Assembly: GCA_963845675.1 (NCBI GenBank)
Contig: CAWJSX010000001.1
Coordinates: 868,001-932,000 of the forward strand
Direction of reading: 5' to 3'
DNA: 64,000 bases
From: CAWJMD01 sp963845675
GTDB taxonomy: Bacteria; Actinomycetota; Actinomycetes; Actinomycetales; CAWJMD01
Below the pieces are notes generated by a model. The model was not told the origin of the DNA. It was given only the letters and a program-made list of their open reading frames with translations, and did not search any database. The position numbers were made by a program, and so were the translations under genes. Each line of letters begins with the position of its first letter. The first letter of the stretch is position 1. Of the stretch, positions 28,802 to 38,454 are shown in pieces.

Positions 28802-28908
28802 GTTCGGCAGGCTAGTGCGTCGTCACTCGTTTCACACGCGCCACACGCCGCACAGGAGCACCGCGTGTCCCGTGCGGCGGGGCGGTGGGTCGACCCAGCG
28901 ACGCGTGC

Positions 28909-30595
28909 TCAGGACTCGACGACGATCGGGATGATCATCGGACGGCGGCGCAGCTTCGTGCCGGCCCACCGTCCGACGACCCGGCGCACGATCTGCTGCA
29001 GCTGCTGCACGTCGGTCGTGCCGTTCATGATCGCCTCGGTCACCGCGGCGACGACCTGCGGCTTGATCGAGTCGAACACCGCGTCGGTCTCGGCCACACC
29101 ACGCGCGTGGATCTCCGGCCCGACCACGACCGAGCCGGACGAGGCGTCCACGACCACGAAGATCGAGACGAAGCCCTCGTCGCCCATGATGCGGCGGTCC
29201 TTGAGGTCCGCGTCGGTGATCTCGCCGACGGAGGACCCGTCCACGTAGACGTAGCCGCACGGCACCGCCCCGACGACCTTGGCGACGCCGTCCACGAGGT
29301 CGACGACGACACCGTCCTCGACCACGACGACGCGCTCCGGCGGAACGCCGGTGCGCACCGCGAGAGCGGCGTTGGCGTGCAGGTGCCGCACCTCGCCGTG
29401 CACCGGCATCACGTTGCGCGGGCGCAGGATGTTGTAGCAGTAGAGGAGCTCGCCGGCGCTGGCGTGACCGGAGACGTGCACCTTGGCGTTGCCCTGGTGC
29501 ACGACGTGGGCGCCGAGCCGGGTCAGGCCGTTGATGACCCGGTTGATGGGGTTCTCGTTGCCCGGGGATCTGCGATGACGCGAGGATCACCGTGTCGCCG
29601 TGGCCGATCCGGATCCGGTGGTCGTTGTTGGCCATGCGGCTCAGCGCCGCCATCGGCTCACCCTGCGAGCCGGTGCACATCAGCACGACCTGGTCGTCGG
29701 GCAGGTCGTCGACCTGCTTCAGGTCGACGAGGACGCCCGGGGGCACCGTCAGGTAGCCGAGGTCGGAGGCGACCCCCATGTTGCGGACCATCGAGCGGCC
29801 GACCATGGCGACCTTGCGGCCGTGTGCGTATGCGGTGTCGAGCACCTGCTGCACACGGTGCACGTGCGACGCGAAGGACGCCACGATGACGCGCCGCTCG
29901 GCGCCGGCGAACACGCGGTCGAGGACCGGGCCGATGTCGCGCTCGTGCGTGGTGAACCCGGGCACCTCGGCGTTGGTGGAGTCGACCATGAACAGGTCGA
30001 CGCCCTTGTCGCCCAGCCGCGCGAACGCCCGCAGGTCGGTGATGCGGCCGTCGAGGGGCAGCTGGTCCATCTTGAAGTCGCCGGTGTGCAGGACGGTGCC
30101 CGCACCGGTCGTGACCGCGACGGCGAGGGCGTCGGGGATCGAGTGGTTCACGGCGATGAACTCGCACTCGTAGGGTCCGAGCTGCTCGACCTGCCCCTCC
30201 TTGACGGTGAGCGTCAGGGGCTTGATCCGGTGCTCCTTGAGCTTCGCCTCGATCAGCGCGAGGGTCAGCTGCGAGCCGATCAGCGGGATGTCGGGGCGCA
30301 GCCGCAGCAGGTAGGGCACCGCACCGATGTGGTCCTCGTGCCCGTGCGTCAGCACGACGGCGAGCACGTCGTCGAGCCGGTCGGCGATGTAGGTGAAGTC
30401 GGGCAGGATCAGGTCGACGCCCGGCTGGTGGTCCTCGGGGAACAGCACGCCGCAGTCGATGATGAGCAGCTTGCCGTCGAACTCGAGCACGGACATGTTG
30501 CGGCCGATCTCGCCCAGACCACCGAGCGGGACGACCCGCAGGCCGCCCTTCGGCAGCGGCGGCGGAACGGGAAGTTCGGGATGGGGGTGGCTCAC
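28909..30595 (-). CDS. rnj: Ribonuclease J (frame break near 29562)
   Basis: A metallo-beta-lactamase/beta-CASP ribonuclease for mRNA and rRNA processing. Metal ligands are in LTHGHEDHIGAVPYLL and VLHTGDFKMDQLPLDG. The beta-CASP region includes IVASFASHVHRVQQVLDTA and KVHVSGHASAGELL. The C-terminal domain includes IMGDEGFVSIFVVVDA. One extra base in the segment encoding SQIPG(N)ENPINRVING near 29562 splits the frame, and the downstream frame runs to 28909. It is followed by ftsK, as in other actinobacteria, and preceded by dapA. Confidence 0.93.
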
Positions 30596-30668
30596 GTGTC
30601 TCCTGTGTCTCCTGCGTCGGGGGGCCGGTGGGCACGCGTCCGCGGACGGTGGGCCAGCCGGCGGTGGC

Positions 30669-31616
30669 TCATGCGGGGCGGGTGGGTGCCGACAGCGGCC
30701 GGGAGGCGGACTCGAGCGCGGCGCGCACCAGGTCGACCTGCTCGTCGGTGGCCTGGACCAGCGGGGGCCGCACGCTGCGGTGGGCGATCAGCCCACGCAG
30801 CTGCAGTCCGGCCTTGACCATGATGACCCCCTGCGTCGTCCGCATCACGGCGGTGGTCAGCTGCATCAGGGCTCGGTGCACGGCGACGGCCGTCGCCAGG
30901 TCGCAGGCGTCGACGGCGGCGACCATGTCGGCGAGGGCGTCACCGGCCAGGTGGCCGACCACGCTGACCGTGCCGGCCGCGCCCTGGGTCAGGTGCGCCA
31001 GGTTCAGCTCGTCGGCGCCGCTGTAGTAGGCCAGGTCGGTGGCAGCCATCACCTGCGACGACGCGAACAGGTCGTCCTTGGCGTCCTTCACGGCGACGAT
31101 GCGGTCGTGCCGGGCCAGCTCGATCAGCGTCTCGGTGTGGATCGGCACACCGCTGCGTCCTGGGATGTCGTAGAGCATCACCGGCAGGCCGGTGGCGTCG
31201 GCGACGGTGCGGAAGTGGTGCAGCAGCCCTGCCTGCGGGGGCTTGGAGTAGTACGGCGTGACGACCAGCAGGCCGTGGGCGCCGCTCTTCTCGGCGGCCC
31301 GGGCCAGCTCGACCGTGTGCCGGGTGTCGTTGGTGCCGACGCCGCTGAGGACCCGCGCGCGCTCCCCCACGGCCTCGACGACGGCGCGGAGCACGCGGTC
31401 CTGCTCGTCGTCGGAGGTCGTCGGCGACTCACCGGTGGTGCCGTTGACGACCAGGCCGTCGTTGCCGTGGTCGACCAGGTACTCGGCGAGCGCCGCGCAG
31501 GCCTCGGTGTCGACCTCGCCGTGGGCGTCGAAGGGTGTCGCCATCGCGGTGACCACCGCACCGAACGGCCGGAAGGGTGTCAGCCCTCCGGCGGGCTGCA
31601 GAGGGGTGTCGGGCAT
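30669..31616 (-). CDS. dapA: 4-hydroxy-tetrahydrodipicolinate synthase
   Basis: First enzyme of the diaminopimelate/lysine branch, about 315 residues, a class I aldolase TIM barrel. Substrate-binding VVNGTTGESPTTSDDE, the proton-relay tyrosine in PVMLYDIPGRSGV and the Schiff-base lysine in RIVAVKDAKDD are all present. ATG at 31616 is chosen. A GTG two codons earlier is possible. It leads a dapA-rnj pair separated by 73 bases. Confidence 0.95.
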   Translation of the reverse strand: MPDTPLQPAGGLTPFRPFGAVVTAMATPFDAHGEVDTEACAALAEYLVDHGNDGLVVNGTTGESPTTSDDEQDRVLRAVVEAVGERARVLSGVGTNDTRHTVELARAAEKSGAHGLLVVTPYYSKPPQAGLLHHFRTVADATGLPVMLYDIPGRSGVPIHTETLIELARHDRIVAVKDAKDDLFASSQVMAATDLAYYSGADELNLAHLTQGAAGTVSVVGHLAGDALADMVAAVDACDLATAVAVHRALMQLTTAVMRTTQGVIMVKAGLQLRGLIAHRSVRPPLVQATDEQVDLVRAALESASRPLSAPTRPA

Positions 31617-31672
31617 GCGCACACGCTACCGCCGTCACCCGGCGGGTCCGACGGGGCGACACAGCGGCTGGT

Positions 31673-31753
31673 GCGGGCACACCGGCTGGCAGGTGCGGGG
31701 TGTGGTCGGCCTCACGCTGCGCGTTGGCGCAAGGTGCCAGCCGGTGTGCCCGC
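31673..31753. repeat. 19-base inverted repeat between dapA and the response regulator
   Basis: GCGGGCACACCGGCTGGCA at 31673-31691 pairs perfectly with TGCCAGCCGGTGTGCCCGC at 31735-31753 across a 43-base interior. It lies in the gap between the regulator stop (31791) and the dapA start. It could act as a terminator for the two-component genes or as a REP-like element. The interior is unusually long for a terminator loop. Confidence 0.6.
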
Positions 31754-31790
31754 CCGAGGTCGCAGCCGGCCGCCCAGGCGTCACGTGGGC

Positions 31791-32520
31791 TCAGTCGTCG
31801 CGGGGGTCCTCGAGGCCGGTGGCGATCGCGTAGCGGACCAGCTCGACCCGGTTGTGCAGCTGCAGCTTGCCGAGCGTGTTCTGCACGTGGTTCTGCACCG
31901 TGCGGTGCGAGATCACGAGCCGACCCGCGATCTCCTTGTACGACAGGCCCTTGGCCACGAGGCGCAGGATCTCGGTCTCCCGCTCGGTCAGCGTCCCCGC
32001 AGGTGGGCCCGAGGCCGGGTCCGCAGGTCGGTTCGACATGCGGCGGAACTCGCCCAGCACCAGTCCCGCGAGGCCCGGGGTGAACACGGCGTCGCCCTGG
32101 GCCGTACGCGCGACCGCCTCGAGCAGCTCGTCACGCGAGGCCGACTTGACCAGGTACCCGGTGGCGCCGGCCTTGACCGCCTCGAGCACGTCGTCGTGCT
32201 CACCGCTCGCGGACAGCACGAGCACCCGCACCGTGGGGTCCGCGGCCACGATCTGCCGCGTCGCCTCGACACCGTCCACACCGGGCATCTGCAGGTCGGT
32301 CAGCACCACCTGGGGCCGCGTCGCCGCCGCCCGGCGGATCGCCTCGGCACCGCTCGCCGCCGTGGCGACGACCTGGTAGCCCGCGGCCTCCAGGTCGCGG
32401 ACGACCGACGTCGCGCCACATCGGGTGGTCGTCGGCCACCAGGACCCGCACCGGGCCGTCCTGCTCCGACGGCGGCGGCTTCGCGTCGTGCTGGTCGTCG
32501 TCGTCCTGGATCACGGCCAT
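31791..32520 (-). CDS. NarL/LuxR-type response regulator, MacR-like (frame break near 32406)
   Basis: Two-component response regulator of about 240 residues. The receiver domain begins VRVLVADDHPMW with its phosphorylated Asp in VVLTDLQMPGVDG and Lys in GYLVKSASRDE. The C-terminal LuxR helix-turn-helix is LTERETEILRLVAKGLSYKE...SHRTVQNHVQNTL. One extra base near 32406 splits the receiver after MWRD. The gene follows its kinase directly on the same strand, so the pair is a dedicated system. Confidence 0.85.
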
Positions 32521-32561
32521 CACCCTAGGCACATCGGGTTCGCCCGTCCGTGAGGTCGCAG

Positions 32562-33727
32562 CTAGCGGCTGCGGCGTGGCACGCGCATCTCGACCTCGGT
32601 GCCGGTGCCCGGCGACGAGTCCACCGACGACGGTTCCCCCGAGGTCGGTCACGCGGCCCCTCACCGACCGGGCCACCCCCATCCGCCCCGCCTCGGCGGC
32701 CTCCTCCAGCCGGCCCGGCGACGAAGCCCACCCCGTCGTCGCGGACGGTCACCACGACGGCGTCGCCCTCGTCCTCGACCAGCACCCAGGCCTGCGCGCC
32801 CTGACCTGCGTGCGTGCGCACGTTGTCGAGGGCGGCGAAGGCGGCGGCGGCCAGGTCGCTCGCGGCGCGGGTGGGCAGCAGGACCGGCCCGGCGGGGCCG
32901 GAGACGTGCACCCCGGGGCCGGACCGTTCGCTCAGCAGGCCGAGCACGTCCGCCGTCCCGGGGCTCCCGGCGCTGTCGCTCGGGGCCGCAGAAGGGGTCG
33001 GCCTCCACGACACCAGCCCCCGCAGCAGCGACTCCTGCTCGGCCGCCATCTGTCCGAGATCGGCTGCCTCACCACCGATCTCGGCCCCCCGTCGCTGCAC
33101 GAAGGCCAGCACCTGCAGCACCGAGTCGTGGATGTCCCGGGCGAGGCGCTCCCGCTCCTTCGCAGCCGCGGCCGACTCGAGCGCGGCGGCGAGCTCGCGT
33201 CGGCTGCGCTCGTAGAGCGTGCAGGCGTAGCCGACCACCGCCCCGGCCAGCAGGAGCAGGACGATGTTGTGGAGCGTCATCCGCGTGATCGGGGAGATCA
33301 CGACGAGGTCGGCCGCACCGACGACGAGCGCGGCGACCACTCCCCCGGCGGCGCCCCGCCACACGGCCCAGGCGAGGACCGCGGCCGCCGGCCACGTCAG
33401 GGGGAGGGTGTTCGTCGCAGCGACCTGCGCGCGGTCGTCGACCAGCACCGACGCCAGCACGGCGAGGCACGCGACGGCGAGGTCGCCGACGACCAGCCAC
33501 GCGGGGCGCCGCGGGAAGACCCAGACGAACGCGGTCCACGCGGCCATCAGGGCCAGCACCAGCCAGCCGACGGCCGGACGCCCCAGCTCGGCGGGGCGTG
33601 TCAGGTACGCGGCCGCGGCGTAGACGACCGAGACGGCCCTGAACACGTCGACGGCCCGCCACAGGGCGCCGGTGAAGCCCAGGTCGGTGGGAACGAGCCT
33701 CAGGTCACGGTCCCGGTCGCGCGGCAT
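32562..33727 (-). CDS. MacS-like sensor histidine kinase (two frame breaks)
   Basis: Membrane sensor kinase of about 388 residues. About six hydrophobic segments form the N-terminal part (DUF5931-like, recalled from MacS kinases). Then follow the HisKA_3 box ERLARDIHDSVLQVLAFVQRRG, with His as the phospho-acceptor, and an ATPase domain with DNVRTHAGQGAQAWV and VRDDGVGFVAG. Extra bases near 32718 and 32632 break the last 50 codons. With both removed the product ends VVVDSSPGTGTEVEMRVPRRSR at 32562. It is paired with the regulator downstream. Confidence 0.8.
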
Positions 33728-33765
33728 ACGGGGTGTCCGGCCAGGCAGCGGGGAGCCGGCAGGTC

Positions 33766-34759
33766 TCAGTCGGCCGCGCGGCCGTCGGGGCGCGAGCCCT
33801 CGGCCGCCCGCAGGTCGACGGACGGGGAGCCGGGTGCGCCGTCGACGCGGGGGGCGTGTGCTCGGCGTCGCCGCGTCGAGGTCGACGGTCAGGCCGTCGT
33901 CCTCGGCCTCCGGCTCGGCGTCGTCGCCCTCGTGCGGCGCAGGCGCCTCCCCCTTCGACGCGTCGAGCTTGGCCGCCTCGACCTTGGCGCGGGCGTCGGC
34001 CGCCCGGGCGGCCGCGGACGCCGCTGCGGCCTGTGCACGGGTGCGCGCCTGCGAGAGCCGGTCGCGGACGGCCTCGGCGAGCTGCTCCTTCATGGTGGCC
34101 GCGTACACGTCCACGTACTCCTGTCCGGAGAGGCGCATCAGCTCGTACATGATCTCGTCGGTGATCGACCGCAGGACCAGACGGTCCGACTCCATGCCCT
34201 CGTAGCGGGAGAAGTCGAGCGGGGCGCCGATGATGACGCCGACCTTCTTGATCGTGGGGACCTTGCTGCCGATCGGCTGGACCTTGTCGGTTCCGACCAT
34301 GACGACCGGCAGCACAGGGACCTTGCCCTCCAGGGCCATCCGCGCGACACCGGTCTTGCCGCGGTAGAGCCGGCCGTCCGGGCTGCGGGTTCCCTCGGGG
34401 TAGATGCCGAGGAGGTTGCCGGTTCCCAGGACCTTCAGGCCCGCGCGCAGTGCCGCCTCGCTGGCCTCCCCACCGGAGCGGTCGACGGGCACCTGCCCGA
34501 CACCGCGGAAGAAGCCGGCGGTCAGACGGCCCTTGATGCCCCCTCCGGTGAAGTAGTCGGCCTTGGCCAGGAACGTGATCCGGCGGGGCACGACGAGGGG
34601 CAGGAAGAAGGAGTCCGAGAAGGACAGGTGGTTGCTGACCAGGATCGCGGGGCCCGAGTCGGGCACGTGCTCGATGCCTCTGACCCACGGCCGGAAGAGG
34701 GCACGCAGGATCGGACCCAGCACGATCGTCTTGAGCACCCAGTAGAACACCTCCGCCAC
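33766..34759 (-). CDS. plsC: 1-acylglycerol-3-phosphate acyltransferase family (PlsC-like; frame break near 33852)
   Basis: Membrane-associated acyltransferase of phospholipid synthesis. The acyltransferase block I is NHLSFSDSFF (NHX4D variant, usually D for the last F). Other motifs are GIYPEGTRSPDG and VPVLPVVMVGT. The C-terminal tail after residue 240 is a charged Ala/Asp/Glu-rich coil, and its last 30 codons are shifted by one extra base near 33852. M. tuberculosis Rv2182c is the positional counterpart. The start is GTG at 34759 without a clear ribosome site. Confidence 0.82.
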
Positions 34760-34937
34760 TCTACGGACTTTGGTGTCTCGGGCGCTGCCGGACGGACGGC
34801 CGGGCTCCTCAGATGTCACCCACCTGGCCCCGAGCGTGACGATCCGTCGCGCCGCCTGGTGCGGGGCGTGCGTCCGACCTGCGACCACCTTGGTCGATCT
34901 CTCGACCGGTGCGGTCGGCCCGTGCCACGATGAGCGG

Positions 34938-35711
34938 GTGCCAGTCATGCCTGGGGCCGAGCCCTACAGCCACGACGGGAACGACGTCGCGGTCCTCCTG
35001 TGCCACGGTTTCACCGGTACGCCCCAGAGCCTGCGCGGGTGGGCCGAGCACCTCGCGGAGGAGGGCTTCACCGTCCGACTGCCGCGACTGCCCGGACACG
35101 GCACGACCTGGCAGGAGATGAACCGGACCCGCTGGCCGGACTGGTACGCCGCGGTCGAGTCCGAGCTCGTCGACCTCGCCGGACCGACACGGGACGGTCG
35201 TGGTCGGCGGGCTCTCGATGGGCGGAGCGCTCGCCCTCCGGCTCGCGCAGCAGCACCCCGACCTCGTCGCCGGTCTGATGCTGGTCAACCCGGCCGTCAG
35301 GCTCACCGATCCCCGTCTGCGCGCCGTGCCGCTGCTTCGTCACGTGACCGCGTCGACGGCGGGCATCGCGAGCGACATCCGCAAGCCCGGCTCGTCGGAG
35401 CTGGCGTACGACCGCACGCCCCTGCACGCGCTGCACTCGTCGATCCAGCTGTACCGGAGGTGGAGCAGGCGCTCCCCGAGGTCAGCGCCCCCCTGCTGGT
35501 GCTGCGGTCCGCGGTCGACCACGTGGTGCCGGTGTCGAGCCCCCAGCTGGTGCTCGACCGGGTCTCGAGCGCCGACGTCACGGACGTGGTGCTGCACGAC
35601 AGCTTCCACGTGGCGACCCTCGACGAGGACGCGGACCTGATCCACGCGCAGAGCGCCGAGTTCGTGCACCGTGTGGCCGCCGCACGCGACTCCGGCCAGG
35701 TGCTCTCGTGA
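34938..35711 (+). CDS. Alpha/beta hydrolase, carboxylesterase/monoglyceride-lipase type (two frame breaks)
   Basis: Soluble serine hydrolase of about 257 residues. The oxyanion motif is VLLCHGFTGTPQSLRGWA, the nucleophile elbow is GGLSMGG, the acid is in RSAVDHVVP and the catalytic His is in LHDSFHVATLDEDADLI. One extra base near 35200 and one missing base (or two extra) near 35455 interrupt the frame. Start GTG 34938, with ATG 34947 as the alternative. It is divergent from plsC with about 180 bases between. It overlaps the next gene as GTGA. Confidence 0.78.
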   Translation: MPVMPGAEPYSHDGNDVAVLLCHGFTGTPQSLRGWAEHLAEEGFTVRLPRLPGHGTTWQEMNRTRWPDWYAAVESELVDLAGPTRDGRGRRALDGRSARPPARAAAPRPRRRSDAGQPGRQAHRSPSARRAAASSRDRVDGGHRERHPQARLVGAGVRPHAPARAALVDPAVPEVEQALPEVSAPLLVLRSAVDHVVPVSSPQLVLDRVSSADVTDVVLHDSFHVATLDEDADLIHAQSAEFVHRVAAARDSGQVLS

Positions 35712-36487
35712 CCGGGCGTCCCGACGACGGGCCGGACGCCGAGCGGGGCGACGACGTCGGCGGAGGTGTTGACGTCGAGGCCGCCTGGGCGCAGATCGTG
35801 GCCCACTGGTCCGAGGAGGCCGCAGGCCACACCCGTCCCCGCGGCGCGCGGTCGACCGACCGCGCGGAGGACGACGACCTCGACGGACTCGTGCTGGACG
35901 TCACGGACGCGACCGACCTCGCCCGGGCGGGGCTGCCGCCGGAGGGACCGGAGGACATCGACGTCGGCGGCTCGGCCACGTCGCGCGAGGCGTGGCGTCC
36001 CGCGGCGCAGTCCGACGCCGACGACGAGCAGGAGCTTCACGACTACCCGACGCGCCCGACCCGTCACCGGCTGACGCCGGAGGAGGTCGCGCAGCTCGCC
36101 GAGGAGAGCTGGTCGACGGACGCCGACGAGCCGCCCGACGACCGCCGCCGCGCGGAGGACTGGCGTCGTGCGTGGCCGACAGCGTCCGGCTCGCACGTCG
36201 GCGGCGAGGAGGCGCGCAGCGGGCACAGCGCGTCGCTCGAGAAGGACGACGAGGGCTACGTGCCTCCGGAGCCGCCGCCTCTGCCGCGAGGAGACCTGGT
36301 CAGCACGGTCGCGTGGGTGTCCGCCCTGGGTGCTCCCCTGTTCCTGCTTCTCGCCGCGCTCTTCTGGCGGACGGCCCCATCGATGGTCGTCGGCGCGGCG
36401 GTCGTCGCGTTCATCGCCGGCTTCGTCACGCTCGTGGTGCGCATGCCGGACCGATCCGAGGACGAGGACGACGGCGCCGTCGTCTAA
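35708..36487 (+). CDS. Conserved-type hypothetical protein with C-terminal membrane hairpin
   Basis: A 259-residue protein that is not recognised. Residues 1-185 are highly acidic and disorder-like, rich in Asp, Glu and Arg. Residues about 195-250 hold two hydrophobic helices (WVSALGAPLFLLLAALFW and MVVGAAVVAFIAGFVTLVV), followed by an acidic tail. The GTG start overlaps the hydrolase stop, so it is probably co-translated with it. No enzymatic motif was seen. Confidence 0.65.
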   Translation: MTGRPDDGPDAERGDDVGGGVDVEAAWAQIVAHWSEEAAGHTRPRGARSTDRAEDDDLDGLVLDVTDATDLARAGLPPEGPEDIDVGGSATSREAWRPAAQSDADDEQELHDYPTRPTRHRLTPEEVAQLAEESWSTDADEPPDDRRRAEDWRRAWPTASGSHVGGEEARSGHSASLEKDDEGYVPPEPPPLPRGDLVSTVAWVSALGAPLFLLLAALFWRTAPSMVVGAAVVAFIAGFVTLVVRMPDRSEDEDDGAVV

Positions 36488-36497
36488 TCTCCGCTGC

Positions 36498-37733
36498 ATG
36501 ACCTCTTCCGACACCGTCGAGATCCGTGGCCACCTGCTCGACTCAGGCGTGCTCAGCCGCTGCGCGACCGATGTCAGGTCGCTCGGCGGCGACTACGTGA
36601 TCGAGCGCCTGGACGTCGGCAAGGACTCCGACGACGAGTCCTACGCCCGCATCCGGGTGCAGGCCGAGGACGACACCACGCTGGCGTCGATCCTCATGCG
36701 GCTCAACACCTATGGCGTGAACCTCACCGAGCCCGGCGAGGCCGTCGTGCGCGAGGTCGAGGCAGACGGCGTCTTCCCCCTGGACTTCTACTCGACCACG
36801 AACCTCGAGACCCAGATCCGGCTGGGCACCCGCTGGTACGACGTCGCGCAGCCCGAGATGGACTGCGGGCTGGTGGTGACCGGTGAGGGTGCCGACGTGT
36901 CTGTGCGCACCGTCCCGGTCAGCGACGTGAGGGCAGGCGACCGTGTCGTCTGCGGGCCCACCGGAGTGCGGGTGTCGCGCACGATCGTCGCGCCGAACGA
37001 CGAGGTGTTCGAGTTCATGAACTCCGAGGTCTCGTCGGAGAAGCCGCAGGCGCTGCTGGTGCGGCAGATCGCCCAGGAGATGCGCGACACCAAGGCCGCC
37101 GGACGTCGCATCCTGTGGGTCGGTGGTCCCGCGGTCGTGCACACCGGCGCCGCCCCGGCGATGGTCGCCCTCGTCGAGGCCGGCTACGTGGACGTCCTGT
37201 TCGGCGGAAACGCGATCGCCACCCACGACATCGAGTCGTCGATCTACGGCACGTCGCTGGGCGTCGACCTCTCGCACGGTCGGGGCGTCGAGCACGGCCA
37301 CGAGCACCACATCCGCGCCATCAACTCCGTCCGGGCCGCCGGCTCGATCGCCGCGGCCGTCGAGAACGGGGTGATCACGTCCGGCGTCATGCACGCGTTG
37401 GTCAAGAACGGCAAGGACTTCGTGCTCGTGGGCTCCGTCCGCGACGACGGCCCCCTGCCGGACGTCATCACGGACGTCATCGAGGGTCAGCGCGCGATGC
37501 GGGCACACCTGCACGACGTCGGCTTCGCGATCATGGTCGCGACGATGCTGCACTCGGTGGCGACGGGCAACATCCTCCCCGCGTCGGTCCCGCTGGTCTG
37601 CGTCGACATCAACCCGGCGACGGTCACCAAGCTGGCCGACCGCGGCTCGTCGCAGGCGCGTGGGGTGGTCACGGACATCGGCCTGTTCCTCGAGCAGCTC
37701 GCCGACGTGCTGGTGCCCGACCGCGTGAAGTGA
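36498..37733 (+). CDS. LOR/SDH-region protein (TIGR00300-type), possible ornithine cyclodeaminase
   Basis: A 411-residue protein. The N-terminal domain is the LOR/SDH bifunctional-enzyme conserved region (TVEIRGHLLDSGVLSRCATD, DDTTLASILMRL, FPLDFYSTTNL). The C-terminal domain is a Rossmann-like region (RILWVGGPAVVHTGAAPAMV, DVLFGGNAIATHDIE, LGVDLSHGRGVEHGHEHH). This is the TIGR00300 family, whose archaeal members include an NAD-dependent ornithine cyclodeaminase (family knowledge from memory). ATG 36498 starts 10 bases after the previous gene. The substrate here is inferred. Confidence 0.75.
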   Translation: MTSSDTVEIRGHLLDSGVLSRCATDVRSLGGDYVIERLDVGKDSDDESYARIRVQAEDDTTLASILMRLNTYGVNLTEPGEAVVREVEADGVFPLDFYSTTNLETQIRLGTRWYDVAQPEMDCGLVVTGEGADVSVRTVPVSDVRAGDRVVCGPTGVRVSRTIVAPNDEVFEFMNSEVSSEKPQALLVRQIAQEMRDTKAAGRRILWVGGPAVVHTGAAPAMVALVEAGYVDVLFGGNAIATHDIESSIYGTSLGVDLSHGRGVEHGHEHHIRAINSVRAAGSIAAAVENGVITSGVMHALVKNGKDFVLVGSVRDDGPLPDVITDVIEGQRAMRAHLHDVGFAIMVATMLHSVATGNILPASVPLVCVDINPATVTKLADRGSSQARGVVTDIGLFLEQLADVLVPDRVK

Positions 37734-37751
37734 GCCGCGTGCCCCGTCCCC

Positions 37752-38454
37752 TCAGAGATGGGGCAGGGCGATCTCGGCGAGGACGGGACGGTGGTCGCTC
37801 CCGGCGACCACGTCGTCCTCCCGCACCCCCGCGCGGGAACCCGTAGGCCGTGACCTCCAGGGCCGGGTCGACCAGGACGGCGTCGATGCGGTGCCGTGGG
37901 GCCGCCGCCGGGAACGTGGGCCCCGTGTCCGGCGCCCTGTCGGCCGCGCGCGCTGCGAGAGCGCGCCACGACGCGCCCCCCGGCTTCTCGTTGAGGTCAC
38001 CGGCGACGACCGCGCCGACCCCGGTCGGCACCGCGGCGAGCAGCAGCGCCACGTGCGCCGCGCGCTCGTCGGGGTCCAGGCCGAGGTGCAGGCACGTCAC
38101 GGAGACGGACCGCGTGCCGGGAGGGACGACCGTCGCCCGGACAGCGCCACGCGGGCGCGTCCGCCACCCGCCGACGGGCAGGCGCTGCGCGTCCGCGTCC
38201 TCGGCGCGGGTCCTCGCGCTGACCAGCAGGGCCGTCCCGGCCGACGACCGACCGCCGGCCACGAAGTAGACGCCACTGCGGCGGCTCAGCGCCACCAGCC
38301 GCTGCCGCGACCCCGGCAGGCGTGTCACCTCCTGCAGGCAGACGACGTCCGCCGCCGCGGCTCGCAGCACACGGTGCACCGCGAAGGGGTCGCCCAGCAG
38401 GTCCCGGACGTTCCACGTCAGGACGCGCAGCGTGCGCGCCCCGGCGGCCGTCAC
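37752..38454 (-). CDS. Endonuclease/exonuclease/phosphatase-fold protein (frame break near 37828)
   Basis: About 234 residues of the EEP (DNase I-like) superfamily. Motifs in order are LRVLTWNVRDLLGDPF, VVCLQEVTRLPG, VTCLHLGLDP, VVAGDLNEKPGG, RIDAVLVD and the catalytic SDHRPVLAEIAL at the end. One extra G near 37828 breaks the frame before REDDVVAGSDHRP. The assumed GTG start at 38454 is in frame with the preceding ROK kinase and no stop lies between them as read. Substrate unknown. Confidence 0.75.
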
